A DNA stretch of 64,000 nt from Torreya grandis. Its lineage: Eukaryota > Streptophyta > Pinopsida > Cupressales > Taxaceae. Every line of letters starts with the position of its first letter. The stretch's first letter is position 1. This document shows positions 24,600 to 36,029 of the stretch, piece by piece. The notes beneath the pieces were generated by a model, which searched no databases, had not been told where the DNA came from, and saw only the letters and a list, made by a program, of their open reading frames with translations. The translations under genes and the position numbers were made by a program. The stretch spans positions 1,769,501 to 1,833,500 of the forward strand of contig JARHVA010002006.1 in the NCBI GenBank assembly GCA_037957365.1, written 5' to 3'.

Positions 24600-27300
24600 A
24601 ATTATCTATAAAAGTTCAGATTTATTAAATTTTATGAAAATCATGTCAATGGGTAGGTCTCTTTTTGTCCCCCAAATTTGTGTACTTACCCACATAGTAT
24701 CCTTGGGTGGTGTAGGGGTAGTCCTTTGCCACTTCGCTTGTTTTGGATGAATGTTAGTGTTGACATCATGCCTTTGCCTCATCTTATTCCTTTGCTTTCC
24801 TATCTTTGGTAGGGGTTTAATTGTTTCCTTATTATTTTCCACACTCCCTAATGTGTTCTTTCACTATTTCAACATAAAAAATAAATAATGAATAGATTCA
24901 CCAACCAAAATTTATTGGACCTTAATATTGGTATTATCTAACTCTAACTTCTCCCTGTATTCCTTTTTCCCTAGGTAGATATACATTTGATAGATATTTT
25001 GAGTCTCAACATCAATTTTATTAGCATCAATGTGTATAGGGAGTGAAACTTAGATCCTATTTATGTGTTCATGAAAAATAGTGGTGAAGGCATATGATAA
25101 CTTAATCCATATAGATAAATCACCTAAGGGAACCATCTAGATGCACACTAGAGAGTAGTGTTATTTAACTGTTAATTTGACTTGGTCTCTAATTTGTCCA
25201 AGAAAATATTTGGGAATGCACAACTCATTCCCAAAGGCTTTCTTCATTCCATCATAACACCCCTCCATCTTAACCTTATGGGAAGGAATTATCATGCCAT
25301 GGAATGTGAATGATTTAAAGCTTTCCATAAGGGATTATGCTTAATAAATTAATTCCATTTAAAGTCATGAGTTGTGTACTCTAGTACAATAATATAATAA
25401 AAACTAATAACAAAATAGTAATTCCCTGTACAAATTTATATTTTAATAGGGGGTGGGCCTTTTTTGCATCTACAATAATATTTTCAACAAAATACCATGA
25501 CCAATTATAGATTACTCCTAGGGTAACCTAATGGGAGACATATAAATGTGCCATGTCCAAATCTTTTCATATTTCTACACCTCCAACCTTGGTCATTATT
25601 AAGTGCATGACCACTATAAGGATGGGATATTGGAGACTTGTTATGTACATTGCATGGACTTATTTTTTCTACTTAAGTGCCATTGTAGTCTTCTCAATCT
25701 CCTCTTAGTCCTCCAATTCTAAAGCGAGGTCAGTGCCTGAGCATTTCAAACTTGTAGCTTTGCTCACCTTTTAGGATGTGATATGCATCTATAAAATAGT
25801 AAAATATAAATAATCTTCATGCATGTGTGAAATAAGAAACTTAATAGCTTCCACAAGATTCTCAAAATACATAAGAATAAATAACTAAAAGAGTCTTGCA
25901 TCATTAAGCTTATTGAAAATACTTAAGTCATACACAAGATCATTTCAAGTGTTTTGGAAATCCACCTAATATTCATGTTGTATATTTACCTTATTTCTAA
26001 GCTAGAAAATATTATTGTCAAAAATATTATAAGTGGGTACATTTGACTCCCACTTCTTAGCACACAATACTGCTTTCGGATATTGCATTTCTTCAATTAA
26101 CACTAGGGTGGAGGTGATACTGTAAACTTCTTCTTGGCCTAGCATGCCATACCTAATTTTTTTTTCTATTTCCTCAGCTTGTTATGATAAACCTTCCTTG
26201 AACACAATGATATCAGCATGTACCTCTTCCCTTATCAAAACTAGATGAACACCCACACTCATAAATTCTTCTTTCTCATGTACCATAGGTAAGGGCTCAC
26301 TACACTGGGTTTTTTTTCTTTGGTCACATCACCCACCAAGGAGCCTAAATGTTGAGGAACAACTATCTAAACCTCCCAAATGAATATGCCATTAATTATC
26401 TTACTCACTTGGCTCTCCTACTTCAACATCCTCTAATGGTAGATGTTGACCTCTACAACCTATAATTCATTAGACCTATGTTTCCTAAATCACTCTTTCG
26501 GTACTCTCCTCATTCATCACAACCAATTCACTAAAAAATGCTCAAATAAGTCACAAATAGTTGATATAAACTCATATGGAAGCATAAAAATATTCTTCTA
26601 GTAGCTTGATAATGCTCATTTAGGTCTATAAATTTATAAATTTGATAATAGTAAAATGTAAAATGATGTGTGTTTAGCTTTTTATAGCCTAGAGGGGGTA
26701 ATCCTAATTTATTTACCCACTACCTCATCTATCACTTCATGTAATTAATTCTCTAATAGTATCTCCATGATTCATATTTGGCACACTTTCCATTAAAATT
26801 GCTCTTCTTGTATTTAATACATCTGTCCCATCTTGCATTTTTCCCAAAGTGTATGAAAGTTGTAAAGAATTTCAAAAATTTATATTATCAAGGCAAGAAC
26901 CTTACTTATTTACCTTGACTCATCTTAGCAGTTATGTGTGACATCCTACATACCCATCTATCCTTATACACTTCCATTTATATACCCCTTTTTCTCGTAT
27001 GCATTTCCATTCACCATTTCCTTGGTATTATATAGTTTTTACTTCTTCCACCCTTCTTACCCCATACTAACAGTTATTGTTGGTAAGAAATACAAAGAAT
27101 AGAGTGTTAACCTAAAATTAATAAAGGGCATGAAACCATTTCCATTCCTTATTTGAAACAACTAATATTCTATACTAAACTAGTGGCATATGCCTTCCTA
27201 CTTAAAGAGGGAAAACATTAATAAAAAAAGTAATGGTGCAATTGAATACCATTAAAATGGCTATGAAGGAACTAGCCATCTAATCACTTTATTTTGAATG
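24600..27300 (-). pseudogene. Element C third ORF (post-integrase) remnant
   Basis: Minus-strand translation near 25300-25180 reads MIIPSHKVKMEGCYDGMKKA then FGNELCIPKYFLGQI. This aligns with the element A sequence around 13490-13565 (shared P-S, G-x-x-D, K-A-F, E-x-C-I-P). A Lys-rich, Pro-containing tail at 24842-24606 ends the readable part. Position relative to the element's own LTR is about the same as in A (roughly 9-9.4 kb once E and D are removed). Stops are frequent; the function is unknown. Confidence 0.55.
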
Positions 27301-27599
27301 CACTGGTGGGAAAAATAATATGAAAAATAAATAGACCATCCTAGTGGATGCAAAAGTTTATTGAATGGCACATGAACTTGGAATCATAAACAGAAACCTA
27401 CATTCCTGGAGAAAAAGTCTTGTTCTTCAAATGATGATCATGTCTACTCTCCTTGATTCTAATGCAACAAAAACTAGATTTCATCCAACTGAAGTAAATC
27501 ATTTAGGCATGATTTCAAGGTTTATTCATCATCCAATCGACCAACACACATAATACATAGATAAGGGACAAGGAATTCAATTGGGAGAACATATTTAGT

Positions 27600-28330
27600 A
27601 TCAAACATAAGAGTAAAATGTGTACTCTTGTTAAATCATTTACATGTGGTTAAATACACCCATAACATTTCAAAAACATATCATCCAAATCAGTTCATCC
27701 AATATTGTAAATGTTAGTCAATGTATTACCCAATATCTTATTAAATGTTTTAGTTGTACCATTGGCCTAAGGATGGTAATGTGTATTCTTGTGGCACATG
27801 ATCATGAACTCAGCTAAGAGGATATGGATGGTATCATTAAGTAGATGAGTTCATTGAACACTAATCAAAATTAACAAACATCCATATCATGTAATAATAT
27901 TATCCTAGAAAAACCTAGTAAAAGTGGTAGTGGTACAATCCCAAGTTAGTACAACTTCAACCCAATGAGTAAGGTAATAAATAGTGGCAATGCCATAGTG
28001 TGTGCCCGTATGCCTCCCTATTGGATTAATGGGGCCAAAATAATCAATATCCCACTTCTTAAAGGGTTCGTGTGCCATGATTGGATGAAGGGCCATAAAA
28101 TCCCTTATGTTTGGCTTACCCTTGCATTGACAAATATCGCATTAGTGCACAGAATATTTAACATCTTTAAACAAAGTAGGCCACCACAAGCCATCTAAAA
28201 TAACCTTCCATGTTGTAGTATCACTAGCATAATGTCTTTTTATGTAACCCTTATAAACCTCTTGAAGCACCTTAGCATGCTCATGCTACATGATGAAGTG
28301 ATGTAACACTTTATCCTATCAAAGATTATG
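27600..28330 (-). pseudogene. Element C integrase remnant
   Basis: Minus-strand motifs from right to left: KVLQEVYKGYIKRHYASDTT, CDICQCKG (zinc-finger cysteines), MALHPIMAHEPFKKWDIDYF then GPINPIGRHTGTHYGI at 28096-27990, and THWVEVVLTWDCTTTT. The first catalytic Asp is present. The glutamate of the core helix appears replaced: the region near 27760-27730 reads NGTTKTFNKILGNTL. Confidence 0.75.
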
Positions 28331-28339
28331 AAGGTCACC

Positions 28340-28740
28340 CCTATGAGCTAGAAGGCAGATGCATGAATAGATAACTAATTCTTTTCTTGAGTACTATGGT
28401 AGGCTAGTGTTGATCCTATATTTAGAAACACTATGATATCCTCCAATTCTTTGGACATGCATGTGACTTGGAAAAGTTGCATGTCAAGCAAGTCATCTTC
28501 AATGGTGCACATTGGTTCACAAAATTCAATGCATGATAAATGATCATGGCCATAATTAGCCTTATCAAGTTTCATCATCACTAAGACTATAAATCTTAGA
28601 AAATCACAATTTATCGACAAATGCATCCTTGTAATATTGGCTCATTTACTAGGTACTTCAATGTTTAATGGTCCATAAAGAAAATGAACAGGGTGGGTAA
28701 CAAACACTGATATAAATTTTGAAGTGTGTAAACCATGGAT
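28340..28740 (-). pseudogene. Element C RNase H, C-terminal part
   Basis: Minus-strand translation begins with a motif equal to MVYSLKK of element A, then YLVNEPILQGCIC (A has LVNKPIFHGCIC), then KLDKANYGHDHLSCIEFCEP. The upstream half of the domain lies at 43458-43900; element E separates them. Confidence 0.72.
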
Positions 28741-28745
28741 AAGGT
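28741..28745. other. Target-site duplication of element E, left copy (AAGGT)
   Basis: AAGGT here and AAGGC at 43458-43462 bracket element E. Reading element C across the two junctions with one copy removed keeps the RNase H frame and gives the residues expected from element A, so the boundaries are reliable. Confidence 0.7.
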
Positions 28746-28912
28746 TATAAGGGAATAATTATCCCTCACATTAATTTGTATATTGTAATGTGAATAATTA
28801 AAAGAGTAATAATTCACTATTACATATATTAATTTGTTAGTTATACTTTATTATTTGTGTTCAGTTCCATTATTTCCATTTTTTCTTTAAGCAGATCTAA
28901 ACTAGCCTTAAA
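28746..28912 (+). repeat. Element E 5' LTR, internally deleted
   Basis: TATAAGGGAATAATTATCCC... matches 43118 onward through GTTAGTTATA. It then jumps to CTTTATTATTTGTGTT, which in the right LTR comes about 175 bases later, and continues to AGATCTAAACTAGCCTTA. The left LTR therefore has an internal deletion. Confidence 0.78.
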
Positions 28913-28915
28913 ATT

Positions 28916-28927
28916 TGGCATCAGAGT
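28916..28927 (+). other. Element E primer-binding site (tRNA-iMet type)
   Basis: TGGCATCAGAGT, followed by AGG, sits 3 bases after the LTR. It differs from the common plant site TGGTATCAGAGC at two positions. Confidence 0.75.
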
Positions 28928-29934
28928 AGGAGAACTCTTGATGGATTATTTAATTTATTTTTATGGGAAGCCACAATATTTTTCTTATCCCCATTGATGT
29001 TAATATTAGAGTTTAGGCATTGAGACAAATTTGTAGTTTGAGTTCTGTGTAATAATTTTAGTTTCTATTATTTAAAAAGATAAGAGCTAAACTTTCCTAT
29101 GAAATAAGCATGAAGATTCACCCAGAGGCAACATGATATAAAATTCAAAAGGTGTATTATTTATTTCACTTATTTTGCATTGGGTTTTACATCAAATATA
29201 GTTGTGAGGTCATTCAACTCTTCATTAAGCTCGATACTTGGTGTCACTATAATCTTGAACAAAACCAACCAACAAAGAGGGCAAGAAGACGAATAGTGCT
29301 TATTCAACACATTGTGTTGATGTTTAAAGATTCAATAATCATCCCTTTCATACAAATCTATAAAGTCTATGTGTATACATCATACTACAAAGTATAGATC
29401 TAGACTATTACATTGAAGTTCTATCAAGATTTATCACTTTTCAATGCATCCACAATACCTCTAAAAATGAGTACATATTCCTATTAGTTTTGATTATGAT
29501 CCTATTCAAGTGTTTAAACTTTTTTCACTGGAAAAGCTTTCTATATTTACATTCAACTTGAACTCCCACCTCAAAATCATCATCAACCCTCGCATTGATC
29601 TAGCTAACAACATTTTGCTCACTACAATCTTCTCCTTCGAACTCCTTATCTATGCTTATTTGATAGCAGTCTCTATGAATGACATGATGGCAGAGCAAGT
29701 GGTCTCAGTGGTAGTATTTTCTAGGATTAATGTCTCATATCTTTCAAATTGATGATCCTTATCAATGATTGTGTGTGCCATGTAAAAATATTTATCACCC
29801 ACACTTACCAAATTGTGCTTGATTTCTTAGTGGCATCCCCACAAATCACTCATGACTATCATTATGTGATCACATTCCTTACTCAGCTCACAAGATTGTA
29901 CCTATTTGGTGAAATAACATTAAAATATACTAAG
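28928..29934 (+). other. Element E internal region, left half
   Basis: About 1 kb between the primer site and the insertion point of element D. Short + strand frames of 72-81 codons occur (29152-29397, 29510-29752, 29749-29967) but show no gag, protease, integrase or RT motif. Confidence 0.55.
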
Positions 29935-30086
29935 TGTTGGTTAATATTTTGTCGATCAACGTACTGATAAATAAATTAGGTTTGATAAGCCAAAGTAGGA
30001 AGATTATTCATCCAAATGTGTAGGTTTACCACATCAGAAAGGGACTAATCTCTCCTCTCATCAAGGGGAGGTTCCCTATAGATAGG

Positions 30087-30122
<36 letters not shown>

Positions 30123-30729
30123 AATAATATTCAAGGGTAGGACAAAGCATCCATCTCTCTTTCTTCAGAGATGATGTGTGTGGATCAAAGGAGAAACTCA
30201 AGGAAAATGATAGAAAACACTCCTCTTCTTTCATAAGTACTATTCAGCAAGCCACAAGAATAATCCAGGTAATAATAACAAAATGTAACAAAGGATGTAA
30301 TAACCAGCAAATTGAAATGTAACACAAAGTCTACGCCTGAATTGATCAAGAGTAAGATACGAAGGACAATGAGGGCACAAAGTCACCCCAAGGTCCTTTA
30401 CACAGAAATGAAAAGAAAACACACTAAAGGTAATTATGGGGGCACAAAGTCTCTCCATAGTTAACTCTTTAGGACACCTTCTTGACTGCTATCACTAATT
30501 CTACTTGTTGAATTAAAGGAATAGAAGATATATTGAAGAAAAAGACATAAGAACAGTTTCCTCAACAACAAAGATATTACAGCATAAAGTCTGAAAAACC
30601 ACTTGCTTTCTTATTCCAATAACAAAATATGATAAACAAACTGAGCTCAAAGTCTCAGAAGTGTCTTATAATTTGGGTAGAGTTTCATTTTGATTGTCAA
30701 AAATGAGATCCTTTTACAATAGAAGAGAG

Positions 30730-30745
30730 TCCCTTATATAGCCTC
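30730..30745 (-). promoter_or_regulatory. TATA box in element D 3' LTR
   Basis: The minus strand reads GGCTATATAAGGGACTC, a strong TATA-box context. The same sequence is conserved in the other LTR at 39825-39838, consistent with the element's own promoter. Confidence 0.6.
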
Positions 30746-31784
30746 TTCAAGAAGGACTTGAGAATAGTAACACATCATGTTGTGTTGGAATCTATTAAGA
30801 AGATAGGCTAAAACTTAGGGGCATTTACCCATTTGATTTTATCAATGCAGAGAAACAAGTCATGATATTGAAAGTTTACAACTTTCAATGTCCACCTGGT
30901 GATCTGATCCTGCCTTCATCATTCCTCCTTTCCTGGTTAATTGAACTAGGTCTTGGATTCAATTTACTATTATGTTCCTTCCTCACTTTTTTCTAGTCTT
31001 GGCCTTAAGCTTGTGAATGCATTTGGGTCTATAGGTTCAAGGATCAACAGTTATTTTATGAACTTTAAAATTGATGTTCGCACGCTCGTCACTATGTTTT
31101 CAATGGCTAGTTTGCTGTGTTGAATTTGACATCTTTGGGTGCATCACCTCTTGGTCTTCTTTCAGCTTTTTTATTTGGCACTTTCCTAGATTGAACTTGC
31201 CCTTTTGAGCCTTAAGAAATGACCCACTTTGGGTGTTAGGAAGAGCCCCCCGCAAGGGTATCTACCCTTCGGGTAGTCTTTGAATGGCCTTCGGGCTTCT
31301 TCGGGCAACCCTTCGACTTCAAGGAAGTATTCTTCAAATTGGCAGCTGAGAGTCCCTCATAAGGGCACTTACCCTTCGGGGTCCTTTGGTGGCCCTTCAA
31401 AAATTCTCGCGAGTATTTTCCCTAGGCTTTTCCCCAAGCAAATTCTCGTGGACAAATTCTCGCAGACAAATTGTCTAAAGAAATTTCCCGTGGACAAAAA
31501 TTCTGTGGAAATTGTTTCATTTGCCATATACGTGAATTCCTTCAGGATTTACTCCCATGACTTCTTAGAATTCTTTTGGACTTTTTGTCTGAAGGAATTC
31601 CTTCAGAAAAAAAGTCCAAAAGAATTATGCCTTTATCTGCCTTAGTCTCCTTTGAATTCCAAAAAAATTACCTTTGCAACCTTTTTTGAAAATGACCCTT
31701 TCAAAGGGTACTTTTGTTGACCAAGTGCCCTCCACAAGGGCAATTGTCCTTCGGGAGGATCTTTAAACTTTTACATTGGATCAC

Positions 31785-32265
31785 TCCTTTGAAACAAACT
31801 ATTAAACCACTATGTTAAACCAAGGCTTTGAACCTCTTCATTGAACCAAGGCTTTGAACCAACTATTGAACCATTTGATTGAACCGCTTGGTTGAACCAA
31901 AATGGTTCAAGCTGATGAACCCTTTGTTTGAACCAACCATTGAACCTCTTCGTTGAACCAATCAGTTGAACCAAGATTTGAACCAAAATGGTTCAAGTCG
32001 ATGGTTCAATTGAATGAACCAAGTCGATGAACTACTCCATTGAACCACAAGATGTTAAACCTCTTCGTTAAACCAAGACTTTGAACCAAAATGGTTCAAG
32101 TTGATGGTTTATTTGATTGAACTGAAGTGATGAGCTAACCGTTGAATCAAAAGACATTGAACCAACTGTTAAACCAACTAACAAACCATTTGATTGAACC
32201 AAAGGATGAACCGATCCTGAAAATGACCAAGTGTTAGAAACTGATTCTTTTGGTTGAACCCACCT
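31785..32265. repeat. GAACC-motif array in element D LTR
   Basis: Dozens of TTGAACCA/TTGAACC words at irregular 10-20 base spacing, with occasional opposed GGTTCAA words that make short palindromes such as GAACCAAAATGGTTC. The matching array in the other LTR is at about 40895-41405. Confidence 0.85.
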
Positions 32266-32384
32266 ACAAAAGCCATGAAGCCCATTGAACTTGTAGAAAT
32301 GAACCTACTTGCAGAGTTCGTAGAAATCAAGTCTATAGAAATCAACCTATAAAGCCCATTGAACTTGGTCTACAAAGTTCGTAG

Positions 32385-32555
32385 ATTTTCTCTTCTTGAT
32401 GAGTCCATAGATTTTCTATTCCTATAGAGTCTGTATATTCAAGCCTACAAAGTCTGTAGATTTAAGCCTACAGATTCCATAATTTTAAGCCTATAGAGTC
32501 CATAGATTTAAGCCTGCAGAGTCTATAGATTTAAGCCTGTAGAGTCCATATATTT
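32385..32555. repeat. Short tandem array (AGAGTCCATAGATTTAAGCCT)
   Basis: Imperfect tandem copies of a unit of about 21 bases, AGAGTCCATAGATTTAAGCCT, with CpG-type variants (TCTATAG, TCTGTAG). The corresponding array in the other LTR is at about 41535-41680. Confidence 0.8.
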
Positions 32556-32959
32556 CTAAGAAGCTTGAAAAATGAGGAATTTGAATGCCCAAGATAAATT
32601 TTGAAAAGGGAAGAGACAATTTTGGTCTATAGGACCAAAATAGTTCAAATGTTGTCCCAAAAATGAGTGATATTTTTGGGGGACAATAACTGGCTCCAGT
32701 TGGGGAACTTCTATCAATTGCAAAAAGAATTAAAGGTAGTAGAATACAGAATCTCTAGTGTCTTCATGTGTATCATTGGGTTATGGAGTCATGTTACCCA
32801 GAAATGAAAGGCATCAAAAAAGGAAACAAAAAAAACAAAACAAAATTAAAAACTGTACAAATATACATATATACAGATGTAATGATCTGAAACTTCAAGA
32901 GTTGAAGTGTTTCAGATGCTACCCATTGTGAGGCAGAGAAAAGAGTGTGCCATCTTGAT

Positions 32960-33890
32960 ATTTTAGTAGAAAACTATTTTCACAAATGTGTTGATGAATT
33001 ATAAATGGTCATCTCCAAAGGGAGTCAAACTTTACATGCATCCCCTTTGGTTCTCTCCTTTTGTCCCACAACAGGACTTGATCCCCAATTTAGAAATCAT
33101 GATTTTTAGCCTTCTGGTTGAAGAGTTTCTTTACTAGAATTTGATGAGCAACAATTCTGTCTACCACCATAGTTCTCTGTTCCTCCAGCTTAGTCAGGAA
33201 CATGATTCTTTTATCAAGAGAGCTTTCATATGTCTGATGTTTAATTGTCTTTGCCAATTTCAAAGCTACCAATTCTAAGGTGATTGGTATCTCAGCATTG
33301 ATACCATAAAGAAGTTGAAAAGGAGACATGCCAATTGCCCTCTTTGGTGTGATTCTATCTGCCCATAGAGCATCAACCAATGATTTATGCCATGTTCTTT
33401 GATTGTCATCTGCTAACTTCTTGATAATAGTTACCAGATTCTTATTACTGGATTTCGCTTGACCATTCCCTTGTGAAAAATAATCAAAAGAGTGAGAGAG
33501 TGTAATTACATAATGAAAACAAAATTGTGTAATCTCTTGAGAGGTAAAACAAGCTACATTATCAGTAACAATTTTGATTGGAACTCCAAACCTAGAAATG
33601 ATATTCTCTTTGAGGAAGTTACACACAACTTTTGAAGTAGCATGCTTAGTTGGGATTGCTTCTACCCACTTGGTGAAATAGTCAGTTGCTAGAAGGATAT
33701 AATCATGTCCAACACTTGAAGATGGGTTTATAGTCCCAATAAAATCAAGTCCCCTTTACTGTAAAGGTTCTTCTATGATCACTGGCTTGAGAGGCATAAC
33801 AACTAACTTGGGTCTTCCATCAACTTGCTGACAGAGTTCACATTTTCTCACCCACTTATGTGCATCTTGGAAAAGAGGTGGCCAGTAATA
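32960..33890 (-). pseudogene. Element D integrase
   Basis: Integrase of the Ty3/gypsy type, about 300 residues. From right to left on the minus strand: zinc-finger region with CELCQQ near 33830, GLDFIGTINPSSSVGHDYIL near 33755, DYFTKWVEAIPTKHATSK near 33680, then the frame 33626-33090. That frame includes VPIKIVTDNVACFTSQEI and GNGQAKSSNKNL. The first two catalytic acids are present, but the DDE glutamate position is Lys (GQAK where GQAE is usual). The second zinc-finger His appears as Asn (YGGNF). After the core comes IGDQVLLWDKRREPKGMHVK, the C-terminal domain, to about 32980. A single TAG lies near the core start. Confidence 0.9.
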
Positions 33891-34179
33891 CCTAGCTCAC
33901 AGAATCTTGTGAGTAGTCACAGGAGTATAAAAATTTCCTCCATAAGCCAGATTGTGGAAAGATTTCAAAAGTTGGCTTTGTTTCTCTTTGTCTACACAAT
34001 GAAGGAATACTCATCTATGCTTCTCTTATATAGGCCATTATCCCAAAGGACAAAATTGGAAGCTTTCAACTTGATAGTCCTCTTTTTTTTGTAAGACAAA
34101 TGATCAGGACATTCCCATAAGTAAGGAAATGAGAGATACATGAATACTACTCATTGATAGTGGAGACAAAAAGGACTGT

Positions 34180-34760
34180 TGGTGTTTCTTTCACTTCAGT
34201 TTCTTCACATTGTGTGTCTTCTAGCTCATTGTCAACAATTAATTGGCATAAGCCTTTACTCCTGACCAGTTTTGTCAGCTTGATGTCTAGATCAAACTCT
34301 TGGATTTTTGCAATTTAATTACCTCTTTTCATGCAAAACTCCTGCTGAGTTAATATAGACTTGACTGAAGTGTCGAGAACTAAGGCAGTAGTGTGTGAAT
34401 TTAGAATATAGAAGCAAAAATGTTTGATTGCTTTCACCAAGGCATAAACATGCTTCTCTATATTTTAATACTTCATCTCATAGGTGTTGAGAGGACACCT
34501 CATGAAAGAGATAGGAGATTCCATACCTTTCTTATCCTGTTGAACAAGAATTGTTGAAAGAGTATGTTCAGATGCATAGCTATATATGATGAAATCTTTG
34601 TTGTAATCTAGACAAACCAAGATAGGGGCGTGAGCAATGGCGGTCTTGATATCTTGAAATGCTGATTTGCCTTCTTTAGTCTACTTGAAGATGGTCTTCC
34701 CTTTCATCATGTTCACAATGTGTCTAGTTTTCTCAGTAAATTCAAGGATAAATCTCCATA
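34180..34760 (-). pseudogene. Element D RNase H (native gypsy type)
   Basis: Follows RT on the minus strand. Readable: DFIIYCYASEHTLSTILVQQ near 34610-34550, ESPISFMRCPLNTYEMKY near 34520-34470, HVYALVKAIKHFCFYILNSH near 34450-34400 and FDLDIKLTKL near 34295-34270. It fits the RNase H that accompanies gypsy RT, with several stops. No further RNase H domain was seen between it and integrase. Confidence 0.75.
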
Positions 34761-34799
34761 AAAAATTCACTTTTTGAAGAAAGAATGAACAACATTCTT

Positions 34800-35671
34800 A
34801 CTTGTAGGTAAATTAAGCTATTAAATAAACTTGAATCTATCTGAGTCAATCTTTATGTCTTCTTTAGACACAATGTGTCCAAGGAGTTTCCCCTCTATTA
34901 CTCCAAAAATAGACTTTTTAGGATTCAAGGAAATACCATTATGGCAGCAACGCTCCAACACTTGTTATAGGTGGCATACATGATCAGATTGATGCTTTGA
35001 AAAAATAGTCAAGTCGTCAAGGTATACCACTATGAATTTACCAATCTCATCTTTGAAAGCTAGATCCATATCTCTTTGAAAGGTAGCACCATCATTTATT
35101 AAACCAAAAGGCATTCTCTTATATGCAAATGTACCCCAAGGTGTGGTGAATGCAGTCTTGTGTTGGTATGCTTCACCAAATTTAACTTGATTATATCCTA
35201 AGAAGCCATCCAGCATTGATAACATCTCTAAACTTATCACTATTTGAAGCACTTGATCCATAATTGGCAAAGGATAATTATCCTTCAAAGATGCTTGATT
35301 CAGATTTTTGAAATCTACACAAATGCAAATTTTGCCATTCTTCTTCCTTACAAGAACTATGTTTGCAATCCATGTAGAATGATGGATTGGGAGATGATTC
35401 TATTATTTAACATTTTCTATATCTCAAATAGAATAGTACTTGATATTTTTATATTATACTATCTAGATTTTTGCTTGTAGGGCATTGAGTCAACCTTGAG
35501 AGGAATCTCATCGCAGATTTCATCTAGTTTGAGAGACTTCAAGTCTTCATAAGAATATGCTAAGACATCTATGTATTGATAAAGTAAAGAGGTGAACTTG
35601 AATATTTCTTTAGGGGTGCAACACTTACCAATATTGACCATCTTGGGATTTTCTTCAGTAGTTAGATTCAC
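34800..35671 (-). pseudogene. Element D reverse transcriptase
   Basis: The N-terminal part is read in 35671-35459 (FTSLLYQYIDVLAYSYEDLK, CDEIPLKVDSMPYKQK). After interruptions comes the frame 35288-34965: KDNYPLPIMDQVLQ, MLSMLDGFLGYNQV, TAFTTPWGTFAYKRMPFGL, then FIVVYLDDLTIFSKHQSDHV. The YLDD catalytic box is intact near 35015-35026. The thumb-side motif ISLNPKKSIFGVIEGKLLGH continues to about 34870. Stops and shifts fall in the fingers region (35290-35460). Confidence 0.9.
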
Positions 35672-36029
35672 TTGATCAAATCTCTGAGAGAAACTCGAGT
35701 TTGTTTGCTGTTATTTGATGAATCTATCATGTTTGTCAAACAACTTTTTAAGAGAAACCAAGCCTTTAGGAATTTTGTTTCCTTTTAGTTGTAAGAATTC
35801 TTTATTTATATCTGAACTAGATTCAGACATAGATTCATTTTTTCTGAGATTTATTGGCCTTCAAAACATTGTTGTTTAAAATTATCTTTTCATTCCAGGA
35901 AGGCAATGATTTGATGATCATCATTAAATACTTGCCAATGATCAGTATTGTCAAGAACACCTGGTCTATAGACTAGCTCAATAATATACCTATCTTCTTT
36001 AAAATCTAAATGAGGAACTAAGAGAGTTT

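Larger units (their letters stand above)
29935..32690 (-). repeat. Element D 3' LTR (left copy)
   Basis: Direct repeat of 39045-41810. In element orientation it is the downstream LTR. It contains a (TA)n expansion at 30087-30119 absent from the other copy, a TATA box on the minus strand, a CpG-retaining patch at about 31070-31500, a GAACC-rich array (31785-32265) and a second short-period array (32385-32555). The right boundary is uncertain by a few bases because the TG end is decayed. Confidence 0.9.

Noticed and set aside
30240..30458. 72-codon minus frame (MERLCAPI...) repeated at 39333-39551
   Set aside because: It repeats only because the two LTRs are copies. It has no start context or domain and sits within LTR sequence.
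31280..31645. 121-codon + strand frame in the left LTR of D
   Set aside because: It lies opposite to the element's transcription, is broken in the other LTR, and has no domain. Chance frame in a CpG-retaining patch.
32691..32706. TGGCTCCAGTTGGGGA next to the left D LTR, taken as a + strand primer site
   Set aside because: All D genes are on the minus strand and a better primer site exists at 39021-39039, so this is the 3' end of the internal region.
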